Source: Siphlonurus alternatus | Taxonomy: Eukaryota > Arthropoda > Insecta > Ephemeroptera > Siphlonuridae | Length of the DNA: 64,000 nt | NCBI GenBank assembly: GCA_949825025.1 | Contig: OX463786.1 | Location: 10,344,387-10,408,386 of the forward strand | Direction of reading: 5' to 3' | Part shown: positions 1 to 12,060 of the stretch, piece after piece | Numbering within the stretch: the stretch's first letter is position 1 | Layout of the letters: the number at the start of each line of letters is the position of its first letter | Notes under the pieces: model-generated | Told to the model about the DNA's origin: nothing | Database searches by the model: none | The model's input: the letters and a program-made list of their open reading frames with translations, nothing else | Program-made: the position numbers and the translations under genes

Positions 1-355
1 AAAAAAATATAAATAAAATGTGAGTATAAAATCAGCATTTTAGGTTAAAATCTACTTTTTTGGTGATATTTCGCGGGATTTCTTGTATCCGAACAGAAAT
101 CAATACAAATAAAAATAGAAATTAAATACAATAGAAAAATTAATTGTAGAGCAAAATTGTGTAGAATATATGTAGAATATAAATAAATGAGAATCAGCTG
201 GTTGAAATACACCATAGCAAAAGTGATAAAAGTTGGCATACGAGGAAAACTTATCAATTTCCCAAAATATATTAACCAATAAATTATGAAAACTCATGTA
301 TAAAATTCTATTAAAGTAATTTGATAAATGTTTCATTCTTGAATATAATTTACTA
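1..355. other. AT-rich, possible 3' UTR of the minus-strand gene
   Basis: Low-complexity AT-rich sequence. If the minus-strand exons at 356-703 are real, this holds the 3' UTR. Short open frames here are rich in F, Y and I and look like chance frames in AT-rich DNA. Confidence 0.3.
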
Positions 356-703
356 TCAAATTTTGTACCACTGAAAAATATTTATTAAATTTATGAATTT
401 ATATAGAAATCTATCAAAATTTCTAAAACCATACCATGCACTCCCTATAATATATAAAATAATAGACTTACCTTAATATAATTGATAGGTAGAAACAGAT
501 AATAATAGATTATAGCAACGACTATAAATCCAATTATTAACTCTGTCCATGGTAATGCTGGTACTGATTGTGAGTAAGTTTTTAGAAGTGGGTAGATATC
601 TTGAGTGCTGTTGATCGAACACCACAGGTGCGAACAAGAAGGCATGGAGAGCTGCATGGTGACACCTGCTCGATCACTCTCTATCTGACCACAAACCGTC
701 CCT
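356..703 (-). CDS. Putative 3' exons of an unrecognised single-pass membrane protein
   Basis: Function not recognised. Seen on the minus strand: an open segment (703 down to 472) that is less AT-rich than its surroundings and ends at a strong donor, AAG|GTAAGT, at 472/471. It encodes a stretch with Cys at CGQ, SCSHLWC and an N-glycosylation-like NST, then a hydrophobic run (ELIIGFIVVAIIYYYLFL) that looks like one transmembrane helix. A good acceptor (tatttttcag) lies about 100 bases further on at 372/371. Joining the exons in phase 0 gives only WYKI and a stop at 358-356, so the protein would have a short cytoplasmic tail. The upstream acceptor (tgttccag, 710-704) is weaker, with little pyrimidine tract. 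Earlier exons would lie at higher coordinates but none was found. Inference: the C-terminal end of a type I membrane protein. It could also be a chance open frame. Confidence 0.35.
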
Positions 704-822
704 CTGGAACATACGTTGAATACATTAGTATGCATGTATTCAATAACGTCTTTCAATCATATAAATATTTGATTTTTATAGTAGTACACTACTGATTATA
801 GTTAAATTTATTTGATATTCTT

Positions 823-1252
823 GCAGGAAGTGTAAAGTTTGCAGTTCTTCTGTTTGCAATTCAGGTTTGAAACTTTTCAAATGGTTTTTTATTAGAAGTA
901 CTGAACTATGTGTGAAATTGTATTAATAATATATGAATAGAAAGGCCAGAAACTTCACACTTCCAGCTATTTCCGGAGGGAACATTACATAAATTTGCCT
1001 ATACATAGAAATATAGATATATTTTATTGTTTTTTATTTTTTTCCGCATTTTTTACCAAATTTAACGATTATGTGTGATATGTGTGAAATTGTAACGATA
1101 ATTATATACGAATGGAAAGACCAGAAACTTTACACTAGCTTCCGGCTACTTCCGGAAGGAACATTATATAAATTTGTCTATATATAGAAATATAGATATA
1201 TTTTATTGTTTTTTCTGCATTTTTTTTTACAAATGCAAATTTAACGATTTAA
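823..1252. repeat. TTCCGG MITE relic, partly duplicated in tandem (172-bp period)
   Basis: Contains the inner left end (GGAAGTGTAAAGTTT), middle and right end of the TTCCGG MITE seen complete at 43040 and 55844. The block starting TGTGTGAAATTGTA at 909 is repeated from 1081, so the right half of the element and its AT-rich flank occur twice. The outer left terminus is missing. Confidence 0.6.
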
Positions 1253-1614
1253 ATGGGAATATATGTTAAAAGAAAGCTGGAGTACACTTCTAATATTAGA
1301 AAATGTACGGAGCAAATTTTTGACCAGCAGATATTTTCTGTCGAGTGAAAATTTCAGGAGAGGTGACTGTACGAAAATTTGTTGTTTATGCATTAAAAAT
1401 CATATATCTCATATTGAAAAGCTCTTTGCATGAAATAACATACTATTTTATTTAACTGTTTATTGAGCTGGAAAATATATTTTATATCATATTAAACTAA
1501 AAGTTACACATGCTTATATTAATTATTCTTGCAAAATTCAAATTCAAAATTCTTTTGTTAATTTCTTTAGTTCCTACAATCATATTGTATACATTCACAT
1601 TTTTTATTTTATTT
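1253..1614. other. AT-rich, no feature seen
   Basis: No coding signature or repeat recognised. Confidence 0.5.
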
Positions 1615-2021
1615 TTTTAATTTTTTTATTAAACCCTATTGGGTACTTCTATTTACTAATTACATACTACTTGAAACCCCGAAACTTCCGAAACCCTAAC
1701 TTGAGCGTTTCGCGGGCTCTTCTGGAACGGGGGCGGCCACGGCCTTGCAAATCCATCTCGGCATTTGCCTGCGGCTGAGGGAAACGTGGAAACCTCAGCC
1801 AGGATGGACGCTACAGCTTTTGTCAATGAACCGGAAGTGCAATGGTCCAAAGCCAGGGGAACCACTTACTGTTAGTGGAAAAGCGCAACGTTTTACCCCT
1901 GGGTGGGAAACGTGGTTTTTGTTGAAAATGGTCACCCATCAAACTACTAACCACGCGCGGCGTTGCTTGACTTCGGTGATCTGACGAGACCCGGTCAAGC
2001 GCACTGCGCCACACCTCCCAC
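1615..2021 (-). mobile_element. 5S rRNA-derived SINE, full-length copy
   Basis: Read on the minus strand, the element starts near 2021. It passes a tRNA-like A box (TGGCGCAGTGCG), then a 5S rRNA-like stretch (about 1990-1931). This carries TCTCGTCAGATCACCGAAG, AAGTCAAGCAACGCC (box A of the 5S promoter) and TTTGATGGGTGACCA (box C). A conserved body follows, then an A-rich tail (1660-1610). This is the layout of SINE3-type (5S-derived) SINEs, mobilised by a partner LINE. It is nearly identical to the copy at 49390-49791. The plus-strand open frames across it are antisense artefacts. Confidence 0.8.
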
Positions 2022-3911
2022 ATTTTTTATGTCTATATAACATTTTTTTATGCTATTTAATTATGTATGCAATTTTTTGCTTCTATAAAATTGTTTAAAA
2101 ATTTCTTATAAAAGATATCAAACTAAATAATTATAAGATTTTGAGTGATAAGGAACAAATCAGTATTTTTTTCTCTTTAATTTTGCTCTCATCGTTCTTT
2201 TATATTTATTGAAATTTTCACTCAATTTCCAAAAAAACTCCCTAGTTCAATGTTGTTTAAGCTTATTTTTAGTATACATAAATTTTTATTCCCTTGAATA
2301 AAGCATTATACATATTTTGCTATTTTGAATGACAGATTCATTCGAAAACAAAAATTTCAACCAATGACATGATAAATATATATGAACACGAATATGGAAA
2401 GCAAAGTAACAATTGAAGGTTTATCCAAAATGAAGTTCGTGAAACTCCCTAATTTAATTTACATTATTTTAAATATTCATAAACACATAAATACTAATTA
2501 TTTATGAATATGCAATAGAAATATTGTTCCATAAATTAAAATTAAGTGAACCTCTCCATTTTTTCAGAAAATAATTCTTGTAATTGATTGTCATGGCTCT
2601 AAGTGTAATACAATTTAATAAATACCAATTATTAATTGGAATTTTATAAATAAAATTACTGTTAAGTAATGTAAATACTAATCATATAAATAAATTAAAA
2701 ATATTAAGAAAATAATAATATAAAATTTAAAAAAAAATTAAATTTATAATTTTATAAATATTAAAAAAAAAATTATTGTAAAAAAACATAACATTACAAA
2801 TCATTAGTATCGTAAAGTACATTTGCATTAGTCAAACACGATCGCGAACCAGACGATGGGGCGAGATGTCATGAATCCATCAGTACATAACAAATCTGAG
2901 AGTCAATATCGCGAGAAGCAAACCACGATGTCAACAGAGGTCAGCTGATCACTTAGGTAACCTAGCAACCGTGACGCACTAACAAGGGTCATTGGCAAAT
3001 ATCGCCGCCATGGAATAGTCATACCTATCACATCAACGTAAATTTAATGTCAAATTTGATAGTTCAGAAAATCGCCACCATTAATTTAAATAGAACATGA
3101 AGGCGCCATTAGTTCATGAATAGAAATATTAATGAATTAGGCAATGTGCAGGCAATAGTAATGGAATAGGACAGTTATGCTAATATTATCATGTTCGAGA
3201 CGTAAAGAGTCTTTTTATGAAAGGGTAAAAAGTCTAATTTTTCCAACATAATTATACGATATTATTATGTATATGGCTGCTCCTTCAGATACGGGGTAGT
3301 TTTTCAATTTTTTAAGACTCAAATGATTACAAATTTTATTATTGATCTGTTATAATTAAATAAAATTATATTTTTATATATATAAATTTAAAAATATATT
3401 TTTATGATACGAATTTTGAGAAAATTGATTTTGATTATTTAAATAATTCAGAATATAAAAATCTATTGTATAATCCAAATAAAATTTTACTAAGAAATGA
3501 CAGGTAAATCTGGCAAATGCATTCTCATCAAAAATAAAATATTTCTTTTCAATGAATTGCAATTCCATAGATCATTGTATTCATTATAAAGATAAAATTA
3601 CTTTTAATGTTGTAATAATTTATAACTTAGTTTAAAAATGTTATCTTATATATTGTCAAAGTAATATTACATAATATTGTATACGTGACCATGCTCACGT
3701 ATACTCCTCTATTGCAGGAAAATAAAAAAATAGTCAACCAAATTATTAGTGAGCTAATTATCACGCAGTCTATGAAGGGAAGGGTGGTGGACAATATTTT
3801 TTAACCCTGTTGTTGGTCAAGGACGGTGTACTGACAATACAAGGAAGGCTTTTAGTACATCGATATACTTGAACCTCTGTACTCAACAAATTTCGTTAAA
3901 GGCAAAGTAAA
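2022..3911. other. AT-rich intergenic, no gene seen
   Basis: Mostly low-complexity AT. A less AT-rich patch at 2825-3020 contains TCAGCTGA (2941-2948) but shows no sustained frame. At 3690-3795 there is a diverged copy of a dispersed repeat (cctct...cgcagtctatg) also seen near 8740, 22970 and 41260. Confidence 0.4.
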
Positions 3912-4125
3912 GCGAATCAGCTGATTTTTTAGTCCCATTTGATTAACATGACCTTCGCAAATTCACAAGAATTCTGAACAAAAATAGACAGATTTTAGTA
4001 CCTAAAGGCCGTAAAAAAAAAAATTTAAGAAATTATTCGAGATGATTGATTTTTATTATTATTATTATTTTTTTTTTAATTTTCAGCATAGAGCTTTCCC
4101 ATGGAGAGCCAAACTAAAAACTTAA
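3912..4125. repeat. CAGCTG-type foldback element, partial
   Basis: Left arm of the foldback family found at 14474, 22515 and 52344: TCAGCTGA, then a CCCATTTGATTAACATG block, then the CATGGAGAGCC core. The matching right arm is absent, so this is a truncated copy. Confidence 0.5.
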
Positions 4126-4220
4126 ATCCCTAACCATGTTCATAAAAACTAGAGTATTGACTCTAATTGTAAACTCTCACTGTGTTGTCAGGAGTCAATT
4201 GAACTCCCAATATACTAATA

Positions 4221-4406
4221 TAGTCAAATTAGTATGACATTCCCTTCGGAAGTAGCCGGAAGTGTAGTGCTTCTCGCCTTCTTTATTCGAATTTCAGCGT
4301 TGCACATAGATCAGTAAATCTACTATATACATAACCAAAGTGTCAAAACTTAATTGCTAAAAAAAAAAATGCTACTTCCGGAGGCAAAATAAAATTGATT
4401 TTACTG
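4221..4406. mobile_element. TTCCGG MITE, diverged copy
   Basis: Begins TAGTCAAATT and ends in a diverged inverted form of it (ATTTTACTG). Inner motifs GGAAGTAGCCGGAAGTGT and CTACTTCCGG are inverted. Same family as 43040-43244 but more diverged and shorter. Confidence 0.6.
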
Positions 4407-5927
4407 TACCTTCTACGATGAATATATGAAAAATAATAAGGGTAAATGTCACTAAACGTAAATCCAACTTTCTAACTTTGTGTTGTAACTTCACGAATAT
4501 TTAAAATGGAAATTTTCGATTATATTAAAAAAAATGCAGTTTGGTGCAGTTTATTAATAAATGCAATTTCGTCACATTTCTAGAAAATATAGCAAATATT
4601 GATAACTTTTTAATGCAACATTGAAAATTTGTTAGTGACCTAATCTCTTATCTATGTTGAGGATTTATGATATGTACTTCTCTCTAATCCAGACTATAAT
4701 ATCTTTTAAAGAATTAAATTTCACCTTCGATTCAGTATATTTTTTTAGTCACACTTATCAGCATTTCTAAAAGAATAAAGAAGAATACTAAAATAAAATC
4801 GTAATATTATGACTAATTTTAACCGTGTTCTTAGACTCCTTAATTATATACAACAATGCATTAATTAAAATAAAGAGTAATTCAATTTTTCACTTTAGTC
4901 ATGCACAATGGCAATCCACATGCGGAGAATTTGTAGTTACAACAATAACGAAACTCTCTATCATTCATTAAATATCGATTACATCACGTTGAATATAGTT
5001 TATATAGTAATTTTAAAATATTAAAAGTTTTTGGTACTTTGATATAAATTTTAATTTATACAAATAAAAAGAAAAATAACAAAGTTATATGAATATCATT
5101 CATTATAAAAATTTAATAACGTATTAAGTGAATAAATTATATTAATATTTTATTTAAAATTACATTATAATTATAACTTTCAATGATAATATCTTTAACA
5201 TAAAAATGTAATAACAAAAAGTCATATCAATTCTGTAAATTTTTTCTTTTTTAAAAAAACAAATTATTTTATCTTATTTTCCATAAATTGTATTAATCGT
5301 TTATTTTGAAAATTTTATAAATTGTTCGATATCGAAAACTGATAAAAATTTATCAAGGCAGTTTTGATCACAAATTAACTTACCTAAACCTAAGACATGA
5401 ATCATTTTTAATCAGGCAATGCAAATACCTTAATGACATCAAGGTTACAATGACGAGTATCAGTTGTGACGTCACTTATGTTGTTAGATCAACGAGTAAT
5501 AGAACGATCTCTGGATAGGGAGTTCTTATATAATAATATCACGTGGAATATTTTAATGTTTTCATGTAGGGAAATAAATAATTAAAAAAAAAATAGAACG
5601 TACACGTTTAATTGCTTCTCAATAACTAATTTCAACATTTATGTTGACAATTTATTCTACCCCAATCTTTCAATCTTTGTTCTATAATACTCCCCTTCCA
5701 AATAATTTACGAGTCTTTTGATTTTGAATCTCTTCGCTCGCCTTCCTATAAAAAATTGTTTTAATACCGAAATATCAATTTCGGGTATTTTATTTTTGGA
5801 ATGAAATGTGGACGGTGGGAATACGACAAAATCAGCTGACTCTAAGCCCGTATTAAAAATATCAGCTGATACAGGGATGAAAAGCCTTAATTATCTGACC
5901 TTACAATACGAAGATAAGACATAATAA
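4407..5927. other. AT-rich intergenic, no gene seen
   Basis: No coding signature. Holds TGACGTCA at 5467-5474 and two TCAGCTGA palindromes at 5832 and 5862. Confidence 0.4.
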
Positions 5928-6066
5928 GGGGCATTCACAAAGTCTTAAGGCCACATTTAAGACTCGATAATTTAAAGCTTGATTTTAGACATGATTTTTA
6001 GACCCAAAATTTCTGGTCTTAAATTATTGAGCCTTAAATGTGGCCTGAAGGCTTTGTGAATGCCCC
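5928..6066. mobile_element. Short MITE with GGGGCATTCACAAAG termini
   Basis: Terminal inverted repeats GGGGCATTCACAAAG and CTTTGTGAATGCCCC bound about 139 bp of largely palindromic sequence (GCCACATTTAAGACTC / inverted). Related in its ends to the element at 32615 and more loosely to the GGGTGCGATTCAC family. Non-autonomous DNA transposon by structure; the superfamily is not certain. Confidence 0.7.
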
Positions 6067-6590
6067 TTAATTGATCTTATGTATAGCAAACATTGCTAAC
6101 TATTAAATAAAAAATAGGAATATTTTTAAATTGTGATACAAACAAACCAAATTATTTTTACAAGGATACACTCTGAAGAGCATACAGCTGGCTCGCGGTA
6201 GGGTAACTGGGTATATATAGGGATTTTGTATTCAGAAATAATTAATCATGTATAATATATCTGAACGTTAGAACAATACTATAATAGTTAAACATAACAT
6301 TCAATGTGTTATTATACATGTTGATAACATTATTAATTGGATACTACTAATTCATGAATTCAGAAACAAGCAGAATTTTAAATTGTTTATTATAAGTGTT
6401 ACAATTTTAATAATAAAATCATCAATATTAAATTGATATCAAAACATTATATTATTGTCAATTATAACTATATCAAAGTTCTAAAAATATCCTTTTAACT
6501 TTCGTGATTACAAAAACCAGAAAAAAACTATCACACTAGGTGGCCATGATATATATCGAAAAACTATAAAGCAGAGAAACTTAAATGGAG
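6067..6590. other. AT-rich, no feature seen
   Basis: No gene or repeat recognised. Confidence 0.4.
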
Positions 6591-6596
6591 GGGAGG

Positions 6597-6722
<126 letters not shown>

Positions 6723-7985
6723 ACGAGGGCAATCAAAAACACATTCGCCTTTGCGCTATGATATTATATCCATATTATTGGCTTTAATGCGGTATGAAAC
6801 AGACATAAACGCGTTGTCTGAAATCAATATCTTAATATTCATTCATTGATTTACCATTACAATTGTGAACTTATCAAAATATCAATATTGAATGAGCTAT
6901 ATCATTTTTTATTGATATTTTAAAGACCTTGAATAAAATTAAAATGACCAAGTCTGAATTATATAATACATAATAAATCTAAAATGGTTTGTAATACACT
7001 TTAGAAATTTATTATACAGCAAAGCAATTAATTAGTTTAAATTTTGCACTTACATCATTTGGAGAATATTATGTAATGTTATATTATTGTATTTCTGCCC
7101 ATGAAAGGAATCGTAAAAAAAAAAAAAAAAAAAAAATTCTCTTGATCTTACTTGCCTAAAAAGCCATTAGTTTTTAACTCAATTTTGTCCTAAAACACGT
7201 TATTTGCTTATAGTCTGCATATTAAATTAATGTAATTAAGCGTTACCAGGTATGAGAATGTGCAGAAATGAAATACTGACTTTTTTTTTTTTTTTTATAA
7301 TCGTCAAAAAAGGTGTCATAGCAAATTCATATTTTAAATATCATACATCATTCATAATTGACATCTATTTATAAACATTCCTTTATTCATGCAAATATTA
7401 CCGCAAAACAATCAATAAATAATAATAATGAAAATGCGATTCACGGAGAAATTAGCCTATAATGCATGGAATAACCGGCCGGGTTGAATGCATTATACTA
7501 ACCGTGGTTTAATTGATTTAGGTTGGTGATAATCGTGGTTAATTTAAAAATTTAATACCTTCACATGATGAATCACAGCCTAATATCAAAATATAATTAA
7601 ATCGGATTAATTTCTATTTATTAAAAAAATAAAAAAAATTGGAGATGCCAATTTTTTTTTGCAATATTACATACCTGGTTATTATGTTAAAATCAATGCG
7701 GTAGAATTGGTGCACATTTCGCGATGAACAGACCAGCACTGACTAACAGAAACACGCGATATGACCGTGTAGACACAACACAAAAGTGCCGTCAGAACTT
7801 TGCTGCTACCTCGCGCAATGCACCAATCTTTAATCTGAAAAAACCACCGCCCAACCATACCAAGGTATATAAAATATTACAGGTATATAGGACAGATAAA
7901 ATTATTTTAGGACAAAAGGAGAATATGTTTATTTCATTAAATATTGATTGATTGAGTGACGGGCTATTGATTCATTAGTTACTAA
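6723..7985. other. AT-rich intergenic with small inverted repeats
   Basis: Poly-A (near 7118) and poly-T (near 7281) runs. A diverged relic of the GGGTGCGATTCAC MITE begins near 7437 (GCGATTCACGGAG). Imperfect inverted arms ATTGGTGCAcatttCGCG (7706-7723) and CGCGCAATGCACCAAT (7812-7827) enclose a GC-richer patch. No convincing gene. Confidence 0.4.
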
Positions 7986-8282
7986 TAGAGTATCGACCTT
8001 AAAATTTTTTGTAGCAAAAATGGATAGAGGGTGCACCTCTTTGATTTTTTTCAGATTATTTAGAACCCGGGAAGTATTGTTAAAAAGGTTTTCCGAGGCC
8101 AGGTTTGAACCCACGCCCCTTTTTATTGAAATAGGTGTCTAGAAGCGTCACTTTCTCTGTACTTTAAATATTTTTTAAAAATAGTTCCTGGACTCAAAAA
8201 AATCTGAAAAAAGAGTTGCATAACTTCGCACCTCTACCCTATCCTATTTCTTCAATAAAAAATTTTTGAGGTTAATACTCAT
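7986..8282. repeat. GAGTATCGACC foldback element, diverged
   Basis: Begins TAGAGTATCGACC and ends in a diverged inverse (GTTAATACTC). The arms match the copies at 16604, 29404 and 41570, but the centre differs and carries GGTTTGAACCC, which resembles a tRNA B box. Confidence 0.6.
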
Positions 8283-9853
8283 AACCATATAAATTTTATA
8301 TAATAGATATATATAATTTCCACTAATTATTTGTGAACTTCAAAGATTTTTTAATTATATTCACCATTCTATTTCAATGAATATCTAGGAATTCAAGGAA
8401 ATTTCCAGCAATTTCAACTCGACCCAAAATATATTACTTGCATTCAAGTATAACTGATTTCGATAAGAAAAATATTAATTTAATTATAAGGAAAATAATT
8501 TATTAAACTCCCTTTCCATATAATTAATAACATTAATTACTTGTTTTTATTATTTTTTGAAATAACATTCGAATAAATTTAATTATTTAATCATAAAACT
8601 ATTTTTAATTAAATTTATTAAAAAAATTATAAATAAAAATGCAGTAACATTAAGTTTTTAATTTTTAAAGTTTAACAAATAATGTGAGGAAAATTACGTG
8701 TATTTTAATCTCTTCTGTTGTTTAATAAAACAGTACGTATACACCTCTGAACACCACGAATTTTTGCTTTGTGTTGGGCGTTGCCACGCAATCTATGGAG
8801 GCATTCATGGTGAAGTGAAAACTGAAAACTATTATGAGATTGATAGGCTGATCAGAATTGTACTAATGCTTCTCTCAGAATAGAACAGAATAGAACGTCA
8901 GAATAGTCGAGTAACGTTCATGCTTTCCACAGGTGTAAAACATCCATTACTTGTGTGTATTTTCTCCAACAAAATACACCAACGTTCTTAAAAATACATA
9001 ATTTATAATTCAATTTTTAAATATAAAATACAAAGATATAAATATCAGTGTTCAAATGGATGAACTTCAGATAAAAATTATTGTAAATTATTTTCATTTT
9101 GCCCTTTAAAATCATACTAACAAATGCTGTGACGTCATAGTCATGTAAATACGTAAGCATACGGAAAGGTATTATATGATTATTACGTAGAAGTCTCTCT
9201 CACCTCAATGCAAATGATAAAGACTTTAAAATGACTATATAAACTAAAATAACTTTAAAATAACTATGTTTTAAACAGTCTTAAAAAAATAACTATGTTT
9301 CATGTCTTCATTTATTGGAGCGATTTACGAAGGATTTGTTATACAGCTTGTCACTAACCGCTGTTAGTGTTATTGATAATATATAATATGTCTTTCACCA
9401 TGCGTCACAAAACAATATGACGTCACGATTTTGTAGGCAAAACATTGTCAGCGGCATAGCAGATACGTGCCAAAGTTGGTATCGAAATTAATTTCTCCTG
9501 GCTATTTACATAATTTTTTGTAGAATTTTCTTTCATAAATGTTGACAAGAAGAACCAATGCTATTGATAAAAATTATTTGGCGACCAAAATTATTATTGA
9601 AAAAGAGATTTTGTGAATTACGTTGACACGCACATCATAGGATTTTTTAGGGTTTTCTGCCTACATCCCGAAGATCTTCGGACGGCTTCGGGTATCTCCG
9701 TGCTACCCAAAACCGTTCAAAACGTAAACAAGAAATTTCCTTAATTTAGGCTGACACTAATCATGGTAAGTGAGAAACCTACATATATTCCTTCATGAAT
9801 ATATATAATATCAGAGATAACAATATATTATTTTAGGACAAAGGAGACATATT
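8283..9853. other. AT-rich intergenic, repeat remnants
   Basis: A diverged dispersed repeat lies at 8730-8880 (CACCTCTGAACACCACGAA ... CTATGGAGGCATTCATGGTGAA), related to 41260-41365. TGACGTCA occurs at 9130 and 9418. A perfect 14-bp palindrome CCGAAGATCTTCGG lies at 9668-9681. No gene. Confidence 0.4.
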
Positions 9854-9933
9854 GGGTGCGCTTCACGAAGAAGTTAGCCAGGTTTCTAACCACGTTTAGC
9901 TTAACCACGTTTAACTATTAACAAATCGCACCC
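9854..9933. mobile_element. GGGTGCG MITE, internally deleted copy
   Basis: Left end GGGTGCGCTTCACGAAG and right end TCGCACCC, with the right arm otherwise lost. Flanked by ATT on both sides (9851-9853, 9934-9936), consistent with a 3-bp target duplication. Confidence 0.65.
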
Positions 9934-10453
9934 ATTATGTTTAGATTATGAAATATTGATTTATTGAATTATGGGTTATCGATTCATTAGTATTATAGTA
10001 ATTAGCAAATAAATATATAAAAGGTATATAAAAGATAATACATATATAAAGGATTATGTAAGAACAAAGGAGAATAAATAATAATTATAAATAGTATTAA
10101 ATAACAAAAATTTAAAAAATAGTCCTGATTTTTCAAGGATTATGTAACGAATTTGTATTACCTGTATGTCTAAACTTCATGTATGTACGTCTGTACGTCA
10201 GGTAATTTGTCTGAGATATGATGAGTAAAGCGCGGAAACCGCCGGATTATTAGCTAACACATCGGTGCTATAAGCCGTACAGGTAGATAATGCAAGTACA
10301 CGTCATTTTATATGACAAATATAAGATAACAATTATTTGGTATTTCTTATACAAATTTGTCATATAAAATGCTAAAAATATTTACAGCAAAAGCATTTGA
10401 TTATGTAATATATTGATTTGTATTAAATGTAGAAAATAATCGAAAGTGACTGA
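9934..10453. other. AT-rich, no gene seen
   Basis: No coding signature or recognised repeat. Confidence 0.4.
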
Positions 10454-10516
10454 TGGGCATTTGACGCAGTGGTATGCGCATCCGAATGGTCGTGAGTTCG
10501 ATCCCAGGCACCGCCA
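10454..10516 (+). repeat. tRNA-like sequence (SINE head or tRNA pseudogene)
   Basis: Contains an A-box-like TGACGCAGTGG and a B-box-like GAGTTCGATCC about 30 bases apart, as in RNA polymerase III tRNA promoters. A proper acceptor stem cannot be formed and the anticodon region is short, so it is not a functional tRNA. A tRNA-derived SINE head or a decayed tRNA is the better reading. Confidence 0.45.
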
Positions 10517-10881
10517 AACTTTTTACTAGTAACGGTTACTAAAGAATATTAAAATTTTAAATTTGCAAGTTTTCTTCATATAAATTATAGTGTCTAAACA
10601 AAGTTAAGTGATCACTTAAAAACTGAAATCTTGAAATAAAGAACGAAAAAATATATATATAATTTTTAATTATTTTGATAGATTTATATAATTATTGTAA
10701 TTGATAATTACATCTTAAAAAATGGCTTTAAATTTTTATATAGTAATTGACTGAAGGCCAAATTAATTTAAGCAATAAATAATTTTTAACATTAATTTAA
10801 CATGAAATATGACTTCCCTTTATATGCGGTGCACTTTTGACTACATAAATAAAATGTATTTTTCTACGTCGATATTATAAG
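10517..10881. other. AT-rich, no feature seen
   Basis: No gene or repeat recognised. Confidence 0.4.
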
Positions 10882-10907
10882 CTGATCCGTGTTACTTTTC
10901 TTTACCC
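10882..10907. repeat. Solo terminus of the CAGCTG-type foldback
   Basis: AGCTGATCCGTGTTAC followed by ctttaccc matches the right end of the element at 52344-52720. It abuts the TTAAGGG foldback. Confidence 0.4.
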
Positions 10908-11260
10908 TTAAGGGTAAGGTAACGCCACCAATGTTAAAAAAAATCCCTCACAAAAATTCTGAAAAAAATTTAAAATGTTCTCCTCTACACCCCCTATCAG
11001 TAGCTAAAATATCAGGTATACAAATACGGTCTAGTTTTTGAGTTATGAATTTTTAAAGTTGACCAATTTAACATGGGAGTTTCATTTCTCCATGTTAAAG
11101 TAGTCAACTTTAAAATTTTATAACTCAAAAACTAGATCGTATTTGTATACCTGATATTTTAGGTACTGATAGGGGGTATAGAGGAGAACATTTTAAATTT
11201 TTTTCAGAATTTTTGTGAGAGGGATTTTTTTTAACATTGGTGGCGTTACCTTACCCTTAA
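10908..11260. mobile_element. Long foldback element TTAAGGGTAAGG, copy 1
   Basis: Two arms of about 165 bp fold back on each other almost perfectly, from TTAAGGGTAAGGTAACGCC at the left to its exact inverse at the right, with a short central asymmetry. Nearly identical to 33686-34040 but in the opposite orientation. TTAA at both ends could be part of the inverted repeat or a target duplication of the piggyBac type. No coding capacity. Confidence 0.85.
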
Positions 11261-11814
11261 GTGCTGTAAAACGCAATGACGTCATAATCATGAAAATATT
11301 TATAAGGCAAGTATATAGAAACTTACATGACTATATGACGTTAAGGTGTCTTTCTTCTTTAATTTTGATGGTGCCAAATAGTTAAAAAAATGAAAATATA
11401 TTATTTTGTTCATTTTATTTAAAAAAAATATTATACTTACATAACGTAAATTCTGCAAAAAACTTCAAAATGTTGCGACTTTGAGTAACATGTTAATATT
11501 AATGCCTAAAATTTTACGTCTTAAAGCAAGTATCTTACCAAACACGGAAAATTGTAATGAAATAGGAAATGCTTCCTGTTTTTTTTTTCCTTTGTCCATC
11601 AAAATTATCTGTTTCTATATGATATCCGACCATGGCGTAAGCGCAAATACCCCGCAAACGATTTGTCTATGGGATTTTCCAAAATAAAAAATAGTCATGT
11701 AAAGTCTTTCCCTATTCTTGCGTGTTAAATATTTGCACAGAGAGTATTGCAGTATGTTGTTAAGGATTAAAAAAATCTAAAAAATCTTGACAATATAATT
11801 TATATAACTCGAAG
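11261..11814. other. AT-rich, no gene seen
   Basis: TGACGTCA at 11277-11284 lies in a short dispersed context (GACGTCATAATCATG) resembling 9130 and 50410. No gene. Confidence 0.4.
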
Positions 11815-11949
11815 CGTCGTTTCAGAATACAAGTGTCTTATAAACCATGAAGTTTTGATACAATTGTCGACGTTATGCTTCCTGTACATAGGGTCTAAAA
11901 TTGCATCAAAACTTCATTATTTATACGACGCTTATATTCTGAAACGACG
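11815..11949. repeat. Imperfect foldback of about 135 bp
   Basis: Left arm beginning CGTCGTTTCAGAATAC and right arm ending ATTCTGAAACGACG are inverted along their length (ATGAAGTTTTGAT / ATCAAAACTTCAT inside). It produces part of a 138-codon chance open frame on the plus strand. Confidence 0.65.
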
Positions 11950-12032
11950 ACTGTATCCTGTATCCAAGTATGCAATAAACACAGGCAAATTTTATGGTCT
12001 AACAATTCAATTTAAAAATATTTATCAGGGAC

Positions 12033-12060
12033 CGGATGCTCGCATTTTTTCGAGCATCCG
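12033..12060. repeat. Perfect 10-bp stem, 8-nt loop hairpin
   Basis: CGGATGCTCG and CGAGCATCCG flank a T-rich loop. Isolated in AT-rich DNA; function unknown. Confidence 0.6.

Noticed and set aside
1745..1984. Plus-strand open frame of 79 codons (and similar ones at 49514-49825 and 40605-40952) with shared protein sequence
   Set aside because: The shared sequence is the antisense of the 5S-derived SINE body; frames break at different points in each copy and have no gene context.
7724..7951. 75-codon plus frame with balanced composition and a possible donor AAG|GTATAT
   Set aside because: It sits between imperfect inverted arms (ATTGGTGCA / TGCACCAAT), so a decayed mobile element is more likely; no acceptor or homologue recognised.
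10454..10516. Functional tRNA gene
   Set aside because: A and B boxes are present but no acceptor stem or proper anticodon arm can be drawn.
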